64,000 nucleotides of DNA from Chitinophagaceae bacterium UBA1953 (lineage in GTDB: Bacteria > Bacteroidota > Bacteroidia > Chitinophagales > Chitinophagaceae): contig DDEN01000022.1 of assembly GCA_002336115.1 (NCBI GenBank), positions 248,001 through 312,000 of the forward strand, read 5' to 3'. Shown one piece after another: positions 24,226-33,916 of the stretch. The position numbers and the translations under genes were made by a program. Positions within the stretch are counted from its first letter, which is position 1. Each line of letters begins with the position of its first letter. Under the pieces are notes generated by a model. That model saw nothing but the letters and a program-made list of their open reading frames with translations. It was not told where the DNA came from and did not search any database.

Positions 24226-26247
24226 ATGCTTTTATATACTCCTTCTTTAACTGGCTATCAGCGATTGGTGACAAAAGAGGTGAAAATCGGCGATCTGTCT
24301 TTAGGCAATCTTCATCCCATACGTGTGCAAACGATGACTACAACGGATACTATGGACACCATTGCCACTGTTGAACAAACCATCCGCTGTATTGAAGCAG
24401 GTGCTGAAATGGTCCGCATCACCGCCCCTTCCAAAAAAGAAGCAGAAAATTTACTCAACATTAAAAATGAATTAAAGCGAAGAGGATACAATGTGCCGCT
24501 TGTAGCCGATATTCATTTTACTCCCAATGCGGCAGAAGTGGCAGCAAGGATTATAGAAAAAGTAAGGGTGAACCCCGGCAACTATGTTGATAAGAAAAAA
24601 TTTGAGCAGATTGATTATACCGATGCTGAATACAATGAAGAAATCGACCGCATCCGTGAACGTTTTACTCCATTAGTGAAAATCTGCAAGGAATACGGAA
24701 CGGCCATGCGTATTGGTACTAATCATGGTTCACTCAGCGATCGTATCATGAGCCGTTATGGCGATACAGCTATTGGTATGGTGGAAAGTGCCATGGAATT
24801 TCTGCGCATTGCCCGTGCTGAAAGTTATCACAACATTGTGCTGAGTATGAAAAGCAGTAATCCGCAGGTAATGGTTCAGGCTTACCGTTTACTCATTCAG
24901 CACATGCTCGGTGAATTTAACGAAGCTTACCCGCTGCACCTCGGTGTTACTGAAGCGGGCGATGGTGAAGATGGTCGTGTAAAAAGTGCAGCAGGTATCG
25001 GCACGTTGCTTGAAGATGGAATTGGTGATACTATACGTGTAAGCTTAACCGAAGATCCTGAATTTGAAATCCCTGTTTGTAAAGACCTGGTGAAACGTTA
25101 CCAGGATAATGATGCACAGGTAAAAAGCAATGTTCCTGCTGTTGATAAAATCAGTTACGATCCCAACGCTTACAAACGCAGGGAAACATTTGCCGTAAAT
25201 AATATTGGTGGCAAACAGGTACCTGTTGTTGTTGCCGATTTAAGCAAGCTGAACAAAATCACAACTGCTGAGCTTGAACGTGTAGGTTATAAATATGATG
25301 AAACAACCGACAAGTGGACGATTGGCGATATGGCTGCTGACTATATTTTCACTGCTCATCAGAAATTGGATTTTGAATTACCCGGCACATTAAAAGTGAT
25401 TGTATTTCCTGAAACATGGAAGGAAACGCAGGCAACAGCTTCGGCCGGTTCCTACTTCCCCATTTTCATGGATAGTGGCTTTGCTGAAGCAGATGCAAAA
25501 AGTAATCTCATCAATTTTGTAATGATTGATTGCTATAATGATGAAACACCTATCAACGATTATACATTCCTGGAAGCAGTTGCAAATGATCCAACTGTTG
25601 TGTTGTGTTTAAGCAGCACCAACAAAAATGCTATGCAGAGTGTGCGCAGGATGATGATTGAACTGATGAACAGGAATATCCAGAACCCGGTTATCTTAAT
25701 GACCGATAGTAACTGGCAAACAGCCGATGAACACCTCATTCATTATTCAACTGAATGCGGCGCATTGCTGCTGGATGGTTTTGGTGATGGTATTTCACTT
25801 GGCATGAGCAGTAAGAGTTATGAAGTGGCTGCAGCATACAATCAAAATACAGGTGGCAGAAATTATGTAACCAGTCAAACGCCTGAGCAGTTCATCAACA
25901 ATACTGCCTTCAGTATTTTACAGGCAACACGTACACGCATTTCAAAAACAGAATACATTTCCTGCCCAAGCTGCGGAAGAACCTTGTTTGATCTGCAGGA
26001 AACCACAGCAAAAATCCGTTCGGTTACCCATCATTTAAAAGGTGTGAAAATTGCCATCATGGGTTGTATCGTAAATGGCCCCGGCGAAATGGCTGATGCA
26101 GATTTTGGTTATGTAGGAAGCGGCCCGGGAAAAATCACCCTGTATAAAGGAAAAGAAATCGTTAAACGGAATATCGACAGTGAGGTAGCCGTTAACGAAC
26201 TCATACAATTACTCAAAGAAAATGAAGCCTGGGTGGAAAAAGAATAA
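24226..26247 (+). CDS. ispG: 4-hydroxy-3-methylbut-2-enyl diphosphate synthase, long three-domain form
   Basis: This 673-residue protein is nearly twice the E. coli length because it has the extra TIM-barrel-like insert known from Bacteroidota, Chlamydiae and plant plastids (roughly residues 290-560). The N-terminal barrel has VQTMTTTDTMDT, GAEMVRITAPSKKEAE, VADIHFTPNAAEVAA and KVRVNPGNY. The C-terminal iron-sulfur part has SCPSCGRTLFDLQ and GCIVNGPGEMADADFGYVG, supplying the three cluster cysteines. It catalyses the penultimate step of the MEP isoprenoid pathway, MEcPP to HMBPP. Confidence 0.97.
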   Translation: MLLYTPSLTGYQRLVTKEVKIGDLSLGNLHPIRVQTMTTTDTMDTIATVEQTIRCIEAGAEMVRITAPSKKEAENLLNIKNELKRRGYNVPLVADIHFTPNAAEVAARIIEKVRVNPGNYVDKKKFEQIDYTDAEYNEEIDRIRERFTPLVKICKEYGTAMRIGTNHGSLSDRIMSRYGDTAIGMVESAMEFLRIARAESYHNIVLSMKSSNPQVMVQAYRLLIQHMLGEFNEAYPLHLGVTEAGDGEDGRVKSAAGIGTLLEDGIGDTIRVSLTEDPEFEIPVCKDLVKRYQDNDAQVKSNVPAVDKISYDPNAYKRRETFAVNNIGGKQVPVVVADLSKLNKITTAELERVGYKYDETTDKWTIGDMAADYIFTAHQKLDFELPGTLKVIVFPETWKETQATASAGSYFPIFMDSGFAEADAKSNLINFVMIDCYNDETPINDYTFLEAVANDPTVVLCLSSTNKNAMQSVRRMMIELMNRNIQNPVILMTDSNWQTADEHLIHYSTECGALLLDGFGDGISLGMSSKSYEVAAAYNQNTGGRNYVTSQTPEQFINNTAFSILQATRTRISKTEYISCPSCGRTLFDLQETTAKIRSVTHHLKGVKIAIMGCIVNGPGEMADADFGYVGSGPGKITLYKGKEIVKRNIDSEVAVNELIQLLKENEAWVEKE

Positions 26248-26301
26248 ACGAACTGGTTTTGTTTCCTCGTTTCACTTTTGATTTTTAACTTTTGACTTAT
26301 T

Positions 26302-27900
26302 ATGCAAACAGATTTTCTGGTTATAGGTTCGGGTATTGCCGGTTTAACATACGCTATTAAAGTAGCACAGGCCTGTCCTGATAAAAATGTACTCATCGTT
26401 ACCAAATCGCAAACCGATGAGACCAATACCAAGTATGCACAAGGTGGTATTGCAGTTGTTCACGATCCTGAACACGACAGTTTTGCCAAGCACATTGAAG
26501 ATACGTTGATTGCTGGTGACGGTTTATGCAATAAAGAAGTAGTGGATATTGTAGTTAAGGAAGGAACGCTGCGGGTAAATGAAATTATTGAATGGGGTGC
26601 AAGATTTGATAAAGAAAAAGACGGCGATTATGCGTTGGGAAGAGAAGGCGGCCACAGCGAACACCGCATTCTTCATCACAAAGATGTTACAGGTGCTGAA
26701 ATGGAACGTGCATTGCTTGAAACAATCAGGCAAAGCAAAAACATTCAATATGTCAATCATTATTTTGTAGTTGATCTTATCACACAACATCACCTTGGTT
26801 ATCTTGTTACCAAATCAACACCCGATATTCAGTGTTATGGTGTGTATGCACTGAACCTTGAAACCAACCAGATCGAAATCATCCAGTCAAAAATAACCAT
26901 GCTGGCAACAGGTGGCAACGGCCAGGTATATCGTACAACCACCAATCCTTCTATTGCAAGTGGTGATGGTGTGGCCATGGTATATCGTGCAAAAGGAAGA
27001 ATTGAAAATATGGAGTTCATCCAGTTTCACCCAACTGCATTATATCTCGCCGGACAAAAAGGCCAGGCTTTTTTAATTACAGAAGCTGTTCGTGGCGATG
27101 GCGGTATTCTCCGCAATCAAAAAGGCGAAGCATTCATGGAGCGTTATGATGAGCGCAAAGATCTTGCTCCCCGTGATATTGTTGCAAGAGCCATCGATAG
27201 TGAAATGAAGATCAATGGTACCGAACATGTATGGCTCGATTGCAGGCATATGGATCTTGAAAAATTCATTCACCACTTCCCTAACATTTATGAAAAATGT
27301 AAAGGACTTGGTATTGATATTTCAAAAGATATGATTCCTGTTGCACCTGCAGCACATTACAGTTGTGGTGGTATTAAAGCAGATGAATGGGGAAGAACAT
27401 CGATTAAAAACTTATATACTGCCGGAGAATGTGCAAGTAGCGGTTTACATGGTGCCAACCGTTTAGCCAGTAATTCATTACTTGAAGCAATGGTGTTTGC
27501 CCACCGTTGTTATATGGATGGAGTGGAAAAAATAAAAAGCATTGCTGAGCATCCGCAGTTTCCTGAATGGAAAGTAAAAGGTACCAGCTATCCAAAAGAA
27601 ATGATCCTTATTACACAAAGCTTAAAAGAATTGCAACAGGTAATGAGTGATTATGTTGGTATCGTTCGTAATGATATCCGTCTGGCAAGAGCTATGCGCC
27701 GTTTGGATTTGTTGTGGGAAGAAACAGAAAACCTGTACCGCAGCACCATCATTTCACCACAGATGATGGAGTTGAGAAATATGACTACAGTTGGGTATTT
27801 AATCACAAAAGCAGCGTCTTTCCGTAAAGAAAGCCGTGGGTTGCATTTCAATACTGATTACCCGGATAAGAGTGATCTGTTACAGAATATTGTATTATAA
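26302..27900 (+). CDS. nadB: L-aspartate oxidase
   Basis: This 532-residue flavoprotein has an N-terminal FAD-binding GSGIAGLTYAIKVA (about residues 8-21), TNTKYAQGGIA, REGGHSEHRILHHKDVTG, LATGGNGQVYRTTTNPSIASGDGVAM, EFIQFHPTALY and AAHYSCGGIKADEWGRTSIKNLYTAGECA. These are the substrate and FAD motifs of NadB and of the related succinate dehydrogenase flavoproteins. Length, HRILHHKDVTG and the helical C-terminal domain point to NadB. It oxidises L-aspartate to iminoaspartate for NAD synthesis. nadA is not nearby. The 54-base leader carries two ACTTTTGA units. Confidence 0.96.
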   Translation: MQTDFLVIGSGIAGLTYAIKVAQACPDKNVLIVTKSQTDETNTKYAQGGIAVVHDPEHDSFAKHIEDTLIAGDGLCNKEVVDIVVKEGTLRVNEIIEWGARFDKEKDGDYALGREGGHSEHRILHHKDVTGAEMERALLETIRQSKNIQYVNHYFVVDLITQHHLGYLVTKSTPDIQCYGVYALNLETNQIEIIQSKITMLATGGNGQVYRTTTNPSIASGDGVAMVYRAKGRIENMEFIQFHPTALYLAGQKGQAFLITEAVRGDGGILRNQKGEAFMERYDERKDLAPRDIVARAIDSEMKINGTEHVWLDCRHMDLEKFIHHFPNIYEKCKGLGIDISKDMIPVAPAAHYSCGGIKADEWGRTSIKNLYTAGECASSGLHGANRLASNSLLEAMVFAHRCYMDGVEKIKSIAEHPQFPEWKVKGTSYPKEMILITQSLKELQQVMSDYVGIVRNDIRLARAMRRLDLLWEETENLYRSTIISPQMMELRNMTTVGYLITKAASFRKESRGLHFNTDYPDKSDLLQNIVL

Positions 27901-27927
27901 TAATCTGCTGCATTTAAACCATACAAA

Positions 27928-28827
27928 ATGTATTATATCGTTTACGGTTTTCTCAGGCTATTATCTTTTCTGCCGTTGCGGATATTGTATTTACTGAGCG
28001 ATTTTGTTTATTTTCTGTTGGTATATGTATTCAAATACAGGAAAAATGTGGTGATGGGAAATTTGCAGATTGCTTTTCCAGAAAAAACAGAGAAAGAAAA
28101 AGAACAGATTCTCAAAGAATTTTATCACAACTTCTGCGATACGTTTATTGAAATGATCAAATTGTTATCGTGGAATGAGAAAGAAATTCTAAAAAGGTTT
28201 ACAGGTAATCCTGAAGTTGTGAACCAGTTTTATGGGAAAAATCAAAGTATACAGCTTGTAACAGGTCATTTTTTTAACTGGGAAATAGCTAACCTTGGTT
28301 TGAGTTCAGTATGTAAAATACCTTTCATTGTAGTTTATATGCCACTAAAAAACAAACCTGTTGATAAGGTGGTTAAGGAGCTAAGAAGCAAAACAAAAAC
28401 CATTCTTATACCGGCTCCCGATTTTAAAAACCAGGTACAGCAATATTTAAAAGAACAGTATGTTTTGATTCTTGTGGGAGATCAGAATCCAGGCAGGCCG
28501 CAAAATGCATTCTGGACAAATTTCTTTACCAAACCCGCACCTTTTGTTAAAGGCCCCGAAACAGGATCGAAACGAAATAACACAGTAGTAGTTTATGCTG
28601 ACTTTTATAAAGTAAAAAGAGGCTATTACAGGTACGAGATGGAAGTAATAACTACGAGGCCAAATGATTATAACGAAGGAGAGTTAACGAAAGTATTAGT
28701 TAAAAGAATAGAAGACTCCATCCGCAAACGACCGGCAAATTATTTGTGGAGTCACCGACGCTGGAAACACGAATGGAAAGAAGAATACAGGAAAACCTGG
28801 GCAGGTGAGGATGAGCCTTTAGTATAA
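27928..28827 (+). CDS. Lipid A biosynthesis acyltransferase (LpxL/HtrB family)
   Basis: This 299-residue protein has an N-terminal membrane anchor (about residues 1-38). The acyltransferase motif is GHFFNWE, with catalytic His-x4-Glu at about residues 113-118; then VGDQNPGRPQNAFWTNFF, and LWSHRRWKHEW near the C terminus, all family hallmarks. It would transfer a secondary acyl chain to lipid A at the cytoplasmic face of the inner membrane. It starts 27 bases after nadB and converges with the MerR-type gene, the stops being only 3 bases apart. Confidence 0.9.
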   Translation: MYYIVYGFLRLLSFLPLRILYLLSDFVYFLLVYVFKYRKNVVMGNLQIAFPEKTEKEKEQILKEFYHNFCDTFIEMIKLLSWNEKEILKRFTGNPEVVNQFYGKNQSIQLVTGHFFNWEIANLGLSSVCKIPFIVVYMPLKNKPVDKVVKELRSKTKTILIPAPDFKNQVQQYLKEQYVLILVGDQNPGRPQNAFWTNFFTKPAPFVKGPETGSKRNNTVVVYADFYKVKRGYYRYEMEVITTRPNDYNEGELTKVLVKRIEDSIRKRPANYLWSHRRWKHEWKEEYRKTWAGEDEPLV

Positions 28828-28830
28828 CAA

Positions 28831-29715
28831 CTATTTCAGACCGCTGATAAACTCATGTACTTCAGCAAGCGATTTCAGGAAGCGGATATTAGATGGCATT
28901 GTTTTACGTGTAAATGTTTGTGTAAGCAACCCGGAAATAAAAATCCGGGAAGAAGGTAGTTTTGCTTTAAGCGTGCTGATAAATTTATCGAAATTAAATT
29001 CCTTTATTACTGTGGTAAGATGTGTGTAAACAAAATCGGGCTTTTTAAGACTGACCACTAATTCAAGATCCCTCATAGGAACGTTTGCGCCAAGATAAAT
29101 CACTTTCGCTCCCCTGCTCTTCAGCAGATAGTGCATAAACAGTAAACCCAGTTCATGATGTTCATTCTCAGGCAGAAATAACAGCACACGGCTGTTTAAT
29201 GAAAATGCTGGTTGAATTTTATCAATTCCCACAATCAGTTTTTGCCTGATGATGTTTGTGGTGAGATGCTCCTGTGCCGGATTAATATGATCGGTTAACC
29301 ATAATATCCCAATGCGTTCCAGAAAAGGAAAAATAATTTGTGTAATGGTTTTTTCAATTCCTCGTACTGCAATATACTGATCGAGCACCTGTTCAAAAAC
29401 AACCATATTAAGATCAACCAGGCTTCGGATAAGTTCATTTACAATTCGTTGCTGCTGCGCCTCACTGCCCGGAAGCGTAAGTGTTTTTGCCCGCAAATCT
29501 TCCTTGCTCATCCGGTCGATATGCGAAATCTTGTACCCGTATTTATTCAACAGGGAAATTGTGAGAAGCATTTTCAGTTCTTCACTGCTGTAGTAACGGA
29601 TGTTGGTTGTGGTACGTTGAGGTTTCAGGAACGAATACCGCTGCTCCCATATCCGTATTGTATGGGCTTTGATGCCGCTTAAATTTTCAAGGTCTTTAAT
29701 TGTAAACTTATCCAT
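28831..29715 (-). CDS. MerR-family regulator with cobalamin-binding domain (CarH/LitR-like)
   Basis: A 294-residue protein with a MerR winged HTH at residues 1-70 (TIKDLENLSGIKAHTIRIWEQRYSFLKPQRT). A helical B12-cap domain follows with the Trp139-x9-Glu149-His150 motif. The Rossmann B12-binding domain has Glu185-x-His187-x2-Gly190, where Glu replaces the usual Asp. These motifs match light-sensing adenosylcobalamin repressors such as CarH. No carotenoid or photolyase gene is adjacent, so the target is unknown. It is separated by 71 bases from the polysaccharide locus on the same strand. Confidence 0.9.
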   Translation of the reverse strand: MDKFTIKDLENLSGIKAHTIRIWEQRYSFLKPQRTTTNIRYYSSEELKMLLTISLLNKYGYKISHIDRMSKEDLRAKTLTLPGSEAQQQRIVNELIRSLVDLNMVVFEQVLDQYIAVRGIEKTITQIIFPFLERIGILWLTDHINPAQEHLTTNIIRQKLIVGIDKIQPAFSLNSRVLLFLPENEHHELGLLFMHYLLKSRGAKVIYLGANVPMRDLELVVSLKKPDFVYTHLTTVIKEFNFDKFISTLKAKLPSSRIFISGLLTQTFTRKTMPSNIRFLKSLAEVHEFISGLK

Positions 29716-29786
29716 CCCTGTTTATTCTTCCTGATATGACAAACACTGTGTAAAAAAGTTCACAAAAGCAGCAGATTATTTTCTTT

Positions 29787-30992
29787 TTACCCGTTTTCAG
29801 CAGCGAGTAATGCAGAATAAAAATTACTCAGTTCCGTAATTTCAGTTTGCTTTGATAAATGCGTATGAGCAAATGATGATGCAGCAACACCGGTTTGTTT
29901 ACACAGTTCAGGCAATGCAACCAGTTGCAAAACTGTTTTTGACATCTCTTCAACACTGTTACATATAAAACCTGTCGTACCGTTTTCAATCAACTCGGCT
30001 ACACCACCAACATTGGTTGAAACAACCGGCTTTGCCGATGACATAGCTTCCATTACCGAAACCGGTGTGCCTTCATTAAGTGATGTAAGTAAAACCAAAT
30101 CGAGACCCGCATACACACAATCCATATCTTTCCGCCACGATGTAAACACAAAAGGTGCTGATGGATTGTATAAAACGCCCGACTGTGTATGAGCAAGTTT
30201 TTTTTCATTCAGCAGCCGTACTAAAAATGCTTTTTCAGTACCATCGCCCACAATAAAAAATTTCAGTTGCTGGTTGTTTGATTGCTTCAGTACACTTTCT
30301 GCAACCTCAATAAAAAATGAATGGTTCTTTACAGGAACTAATCTGCCTGCAATACCAATAGCAATTGTGCTTTCTTTTAAATAAAACTCAGCTCTGAAAT
30401 GGTTGCGCCTTTCTCCATTTACATCAGGAAACCGTTCTGTTTCCACACCAATTCTGATCAGTTTTACTTTTGAAGCAGGAGCAACCTTATAAATATGTAT
30501 CAGTTCATCTTTCAGCTTTTGATTGATAGCAATAACTGCCGATGAAATTTTTGCCAGTTTACGTTCTAATGCAACAATCTGTTTTGAAACAAACCTGTTA
30601 AAATAGGAATGAAAAACATGGCCGTGAAATGTATGAAGAATAACGGGAACATTCAGCTTATGTGCAGCCCATCTTCCAAGCACACCTGGCTTTGCACCAT
30701 GTGTATGAACAATATCGGGTTTAAAGTCCTGAATAATCTGTTTAATCTGGTAATAAGCTTTTATATCATTTACAGGAATTACAGAGCGGCGGAGAAAATA
30801 AATTTTCTTTGTTTCAAATCCCTTGTATTGTTCTAACAGAAAATCAGCAGGCTCTTCATCGGGCATTGGCTCACCTGCAACAAGTAAAATAGTAAACCGA
30901 TCGCTCAGCCCATTTAATACACTGAGCAGATCAGTTGCAGGTCCGCCTACAGCAAGACGGTTTAATAAAACTAAAAGCCTTGGTTTATTCAA
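29787..30992 (-). CDS. Glycosyltransferase family 4, last gene of polysaccharide locus
   Basis: This 401-residue GT-B protein starts at a TTG (30992-30990), there being no ATG near the conserved start NKPRLLVLLNRLAVGGPATDL. N-terminal motif HTHGAKPGVLGRWAA and C-terminal IGIAGRLVPVKNHSFFIE, SLNEGTPVSVMEAMSSAKPVVSTNVGGVAELI (nucleotide-sugar binding E-x7-E) define GT4. It transfers a sugar to a lipid-linked glycan on the cytoplasmic side. It follows the PHP phosphatase gene by 3 bases. Specificity cannot be read. Confidence 0.9.
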   Translation of the reverse strand: MNKPRLLVLLNRLAVGGPATDLLSVLNGLSDRFTILLVAGEPMPDEEPADFLLEQYKGFETKKIYFLRRSVIPVNDIKAYYQIKQIIQDFKPDIVHTHGAKPGVLGRWAAHKLNVPVILHTFHGHVFHSYFNRFVSKQIVALERKLAKISSAVIAINQKLKDELIHIYKVAPASKVKLIRIGVETERFPDVNGERRNHFRAEFYLKESTIAIGIAGRLVPVKNHSFFIEVAESVLKQSNNQQLKFFIVGDGTEKAFLVRLLNEKKLAHTQSGVLYNPSAPFVFTSWRKDMDCVYAGLDLVLLTSLNEGTPVSVMEAMSSAKPVVSTNVGGVAELIENGTTGFICNSVEEMSKTVLQLVALPELCKQTGVAASSFAHTHLSKQTEITELSNFYSALLAAENG

Positions 30993-30995
30993 AGG

Positions 30996-31751
30996 TTATA
31001 AAGCAGAATTAAGAATGTTATTGGTTTGCAACACCTGCTGCACCTCTGCAAACAACAATGGATGTTGCAATGCGTCAAGGTGACGTTCATGATGAAGATC
31101 TGTTCCGATCAGATCAATTAATTTTTCATCCACAAGATAACGTGCCGCATCCTGTACACTTCTTCCATAATAACCACCTAAAGAAAGAAGATTGGTTTGT
31201 AACAGGCATCCCTTGTCTTTAAACCGGTTGTATTCCTGTCGTTTACTATGATAATAATTATATCGTTCAGGATGCGCCAGTACAGGCTGGTATCCATTCA
31301 TAATAAGTTCAAACAGAAGAGTATCAAGATCGGGTGGCGGACTCATAAAAGAAATTTCAACCAGCACCCAGTTTTTATGAAGTGTAAGCAGTGGTTCATT
31401 TTTTTTCAGACGGTCTGAAAATAAATCATCCATAAAATATTCGGCAGCAGCCACTACCTCCACATCAATCTGTTCCTTTGCTAATTCTTCCGTTAAACGC
31501 TGGTGTGCTGCAAGAATAGTTTCCCGTGTATTTGGGTATAAATCGGTATAAACATGCGGGGTTGTGATGAATTTTTTATACCCCAGTTCCATCATTTTTT
31601 TAATGTAATTAACCGATGTTGGTGCGTCGGGCGAACCATCATCAATACCCGGCAACAGGTGCGAGTGCATATCAACACCTATACCGCTGTAATCAATTTT
31701 TACCGGTTCGTTTTTTACCTCGTCTTTTCTTTTCTTAAATAATCCAAACAT
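30996..31751 (-). CDS. PHP-type tyrosine phosphatase, CpsB/YwqE-like
   Basis: A 251-residue PHP-superfamily metalloenzyme with DMHSHLLPGIDDGSPD (metal-binding His-x-His), TTPHVYTDLYP, AAEYFMDD, QPVLAHPERYNYY and IGTDLHHERH, in the order of CpsB/CapC/YwqE. These enzymes dephosphorylate the tyrosine kinase that controls polysaccharide export. No Wzc/CpsD-like kinase gene is seen in this window. A basic N-terminal stretch (FKKRKDEVKNE) may be membrane-proximal. It lies in the left part of the polysaccharide locus between fcl and a GT4 gene. Confidence 0.9.
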   Translation of the reverse strand: MFGLFKKRKDEVKNEPVKIDYSGIGVDMHSHLLPGIDDGSPDAPTSVNYIKKMMELGYKKFITTPHVYTDLYPNTRETILAAHQRLTEELAKEQIDVEVVAAAEYFMDDLFSDRLKKNEPLLTLHKNWVLVEISFMSPPPDLDTLLFELIMNGYQPVLAHPERYNYYHSKRQEYNRFKDKGCLLQTNLLSLGGYYGRSVQDAARYLVDEKLIDLIGTDLHHERHLDALQHPLLFAEVQQVLQTNNILNSAL

Positions 31752-31806
31752 GATCTGCTATTTAAACCCACAAAACACCTAAACCTCTAAACGCCTCAAC
31801 CTCATC

Positions 31807-32742
31807 TCAACTGCCAAACCCTTTTTGCTTTATTTCTTCATATACCTGTTCAATACCTTCACGTAAAGTAATGGAAGCCTTCCACCCTAAGGAACTCAGC
31901 TTTGAAACATCAAGCAGTTTTCGTGGTGTTCCGTCCGGCTTATCTGTATTAAATTTCAATTCACCTTCGTATCCAACTACATCTTTAATTAATTCAGCAA
32001 GGCCTTTGATTGAAATGTCTTCGCCAACACCAATATTCAGCCAGTCTGTTCCATCATAGTTTTGCATAATAAAGAAACAGGCGCTTGCAAGATCATCCAC
32101 ATGCAGAAATTCACGTAATGGTTTACCAGTTCCCCATATTTCAACAGCAGCATCATTATTTTGCTTCGCTGTCATCATCTTCCTGAGCAACGCAGGTAAC
32201 ACATGCGAATTCTGAAGATCATAATTATCGTTAGGCCCATAAAGATTAGTAGGCATAACGGAAATAAAATTACACCCGTACTGGCTGCGGTATGCTTCGC
32301 ACATTTTTAAACCTGCAATTTTTGCAATGGCATAAGGTTCGTTTGTTGATTCCAGTGTGCCTGTTAGTAAATACTCTTCTTTAATTGGCTGCTCGGCAAA
32401 TTTTGGATAGATGCAGGACGAACCAAGGAACAATAATTTTTTTACACCGGTTACATAAGCCGAGTGAATAGTATTATTCTGAATCATCAGGTTTTCATAA
32501 AGAAACTGACCACGATATGTATTGTTGGCAATAATACCACCAACCTTTGCTGCTGCAACAAACACATATTCCGGTTTTTCCTTTTCAAAAAAATCGGCTG
32601 TGGCCTGCTGGTTGCGCAGATCAAGTTCTTTTGAACTGCGAAGGATCAGATTGGTAAAGCCCTCACTGTTGAGCTTGCGCACAATTGCTGAGCCAACCAT
32701 TCCGTTATGACCGGCTACATATATTTTTGAATGTTTTTCCAT
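31807..32742 (-). CDS. fcl: GDP-L-fucose synthase
   Basis: This 311-residue extended SDR has the NADP-binding GHNGMVGSAIVRKL, the SSCIYP serine, catalytic Tyr and Lys in EPYAIAKIAGLK, and PTNLYGPNDNYDLQNSHVLPAL typical of GDP-fucose synthase (WcaG). It epimerises and reduces GDP-4-keto-6-deoxymannose to GDP-L-fucose. Its ATG shares one base with the gmd stop (TAATG), so the two are coupled. The sugar is expected in the surface polymer. Confidence 0.95.
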   Translation of the reverse strand: MEKHSKIYVAGHNGMVGSAIVRKLNSEGFTNLILRSSKELDLRNQQATADFFEKEKPEYVFVAAAKVGGIIANNTYRGQFLYENLMIQNNTIHSAYVTGVKKLLFLGSSCIYPKFAEQPIKEEYLLTGTLESTNEPYAIAKIAGLKMCEAYRSQYGCNFISVMPTNLYGPNDNYDLQNSHVLPALLRKMMTAKQNNDAAVEIWGTGKPLREFLHVDDLASACFFIMQNYDGTDWLNIGVGEDISIKGLAELIKDVVGYEGELKFNTDKPDGTPRKLLDVSKLSSLGWKASITLREGIEQVYEEIKQKGFGS

Positions 32743-33854
32743 TACTCAAACTGGTTTTTAATTTTAAATCCGCTATCCTTCAGCAATTTTTCTTTTTTAA
32801 ACAATTCAATATCGGCAGCCACCATTTCTTTCACTAATCCATTCAGATCGTACTTCGGTTTCCAGCCCAATTTTGTTTTTGCTTTTGTTGGATTTCCTAT
32901 TAACAGGTCCACTTCTGTAGGACGGTAATAACGTGGATCAACGGCAACAACTTCTGTTCCCTCAGCTATCTGGTAATCAGGGTTACTGCATGATTTCACA
33001 AACCCTTTTTCATTTTCCTGTTCACCCCTAAATTCAACTTCAATTCCAAGTTCAGCAAAAGCCATGCGTACAAATTCACGTACCTCTGTTGTAACACCTG
33101 TGGCAATAACAAAATCTTCTGCTTTTTCCTGTTGCAGCATCAGCCACATTGCTTCCACATAATCTTTTGCATGTCCCCAATCACGTTTGGCGTTTAAATT
33201 ACCAAGCCAGAGTTTATCCTGCATGCCCATTGCAATTTTTGCAACAGCACGGGTAATTTTTCTTGTAACAAAAGTTTCACCACGTAAAGGTGATTCATGA
33301 TTAAACAAAATACCATTGCAGGCGTACATGTTATATGCTTCACGGTAATTCACCGTTATCCAGAAGCCATACATTTTTGCTACAGCATAAGGCGAACGTG
33401 GATAAAATGGTGTTGTTTCAGATTGTGGTACTTCATGCACCAAGCCATATAATTCTGAAGTAGAGGCCTGGTAAACTCTTGTTTTTTCTGTAAGACCGAG
33501 TAATCGAACAGCTTCAAGTATGCGAAGTGTTCCAACTGCATCGGTGTTAGCAGTATATTCAGGTGTATCAAAACTTACTTTTACATGACTCATTGCCCCA
33601 AGGTTATAAATTTCATCGGGCTGCACTTCCTGGATAATGCGGATGAGATTAGCACTGTCGGTTAAATCGCCATAATGCAGCACAAAATGCCGGTTATTGA
33701 CATGTGGATCTTCATACAAATGATCAATACGGTCGGTGTTGAACAAAGAGCTTCTGCGTTTGATACCATGGACTTCATACCCTTTTTTCAGTAAAAGATC
33801 AGAAAGGTATGCGCCATCCTGACCTGTAACACCTGTAATTAATGCTTTTTTCAT
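32742..33854 (-). CDS. gmd: GDP-mannose 4,6-dehydratase
   Basis: This 370-residue SDR has GVTGQDGAYLSDLLL, YEVHGIKRRSSLFNTDRIDHLY, STSELYG, the Tyr-x3-Lys in YPRSPYAVAKMYG, and FNHESPLRGETFVTRKITRA, all diagnostic for Gmd. It makes GDP-4-keto-6-deoxy-D-mannose, the substrate of the fcl product next to it. Length and start are normal. Confidence 0.97.
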   Translation of the reverse strand: MKKALITGVTGQDGAYLSDLLLKKGYEVHGIKRRSSLFNTDRIDHLYEDPHVNNRHFVLHYGDLTDSANLIRIIQEVQPDEIYNLGAMSHVKVSFDTPEYTANTDAVGTLRILEAVRLLGLTEKTRVYQASTSELYGLVHEVPQSETTPFYPRSPYAVAKMYGFWITVNYREAYNMYACNGILFNHESPLRGETFVTRKITRAVAKIAMGMQDKLWLGNLNAKRDWGHAKDYVEAMWLMLQQEKAEDFVIATGVTTEVREFVRMAFAELGIEVEFRGEQENEKGFVKSCSNPDYQIAEGTEVVAVDPRYYRPTEVDLLIGNPTKAKTKLGWKPKYDLNGLVKEMVAADIELFKKEKLLKDSGFKIKNQFE

Positions 33855-33916
33855 GTGTTGCGTGAATGTTTATAGAATGTTTGTTTTACTACTTACAACT
33901 TAACACCTGCTAATTA

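Noticed and set aside
24226..26247. IspG of 673 residues as a gene fusion of special interest
   Set aside because: The long three-domain form is the normal one in Bacteroidota, Chlamydiae and plants.
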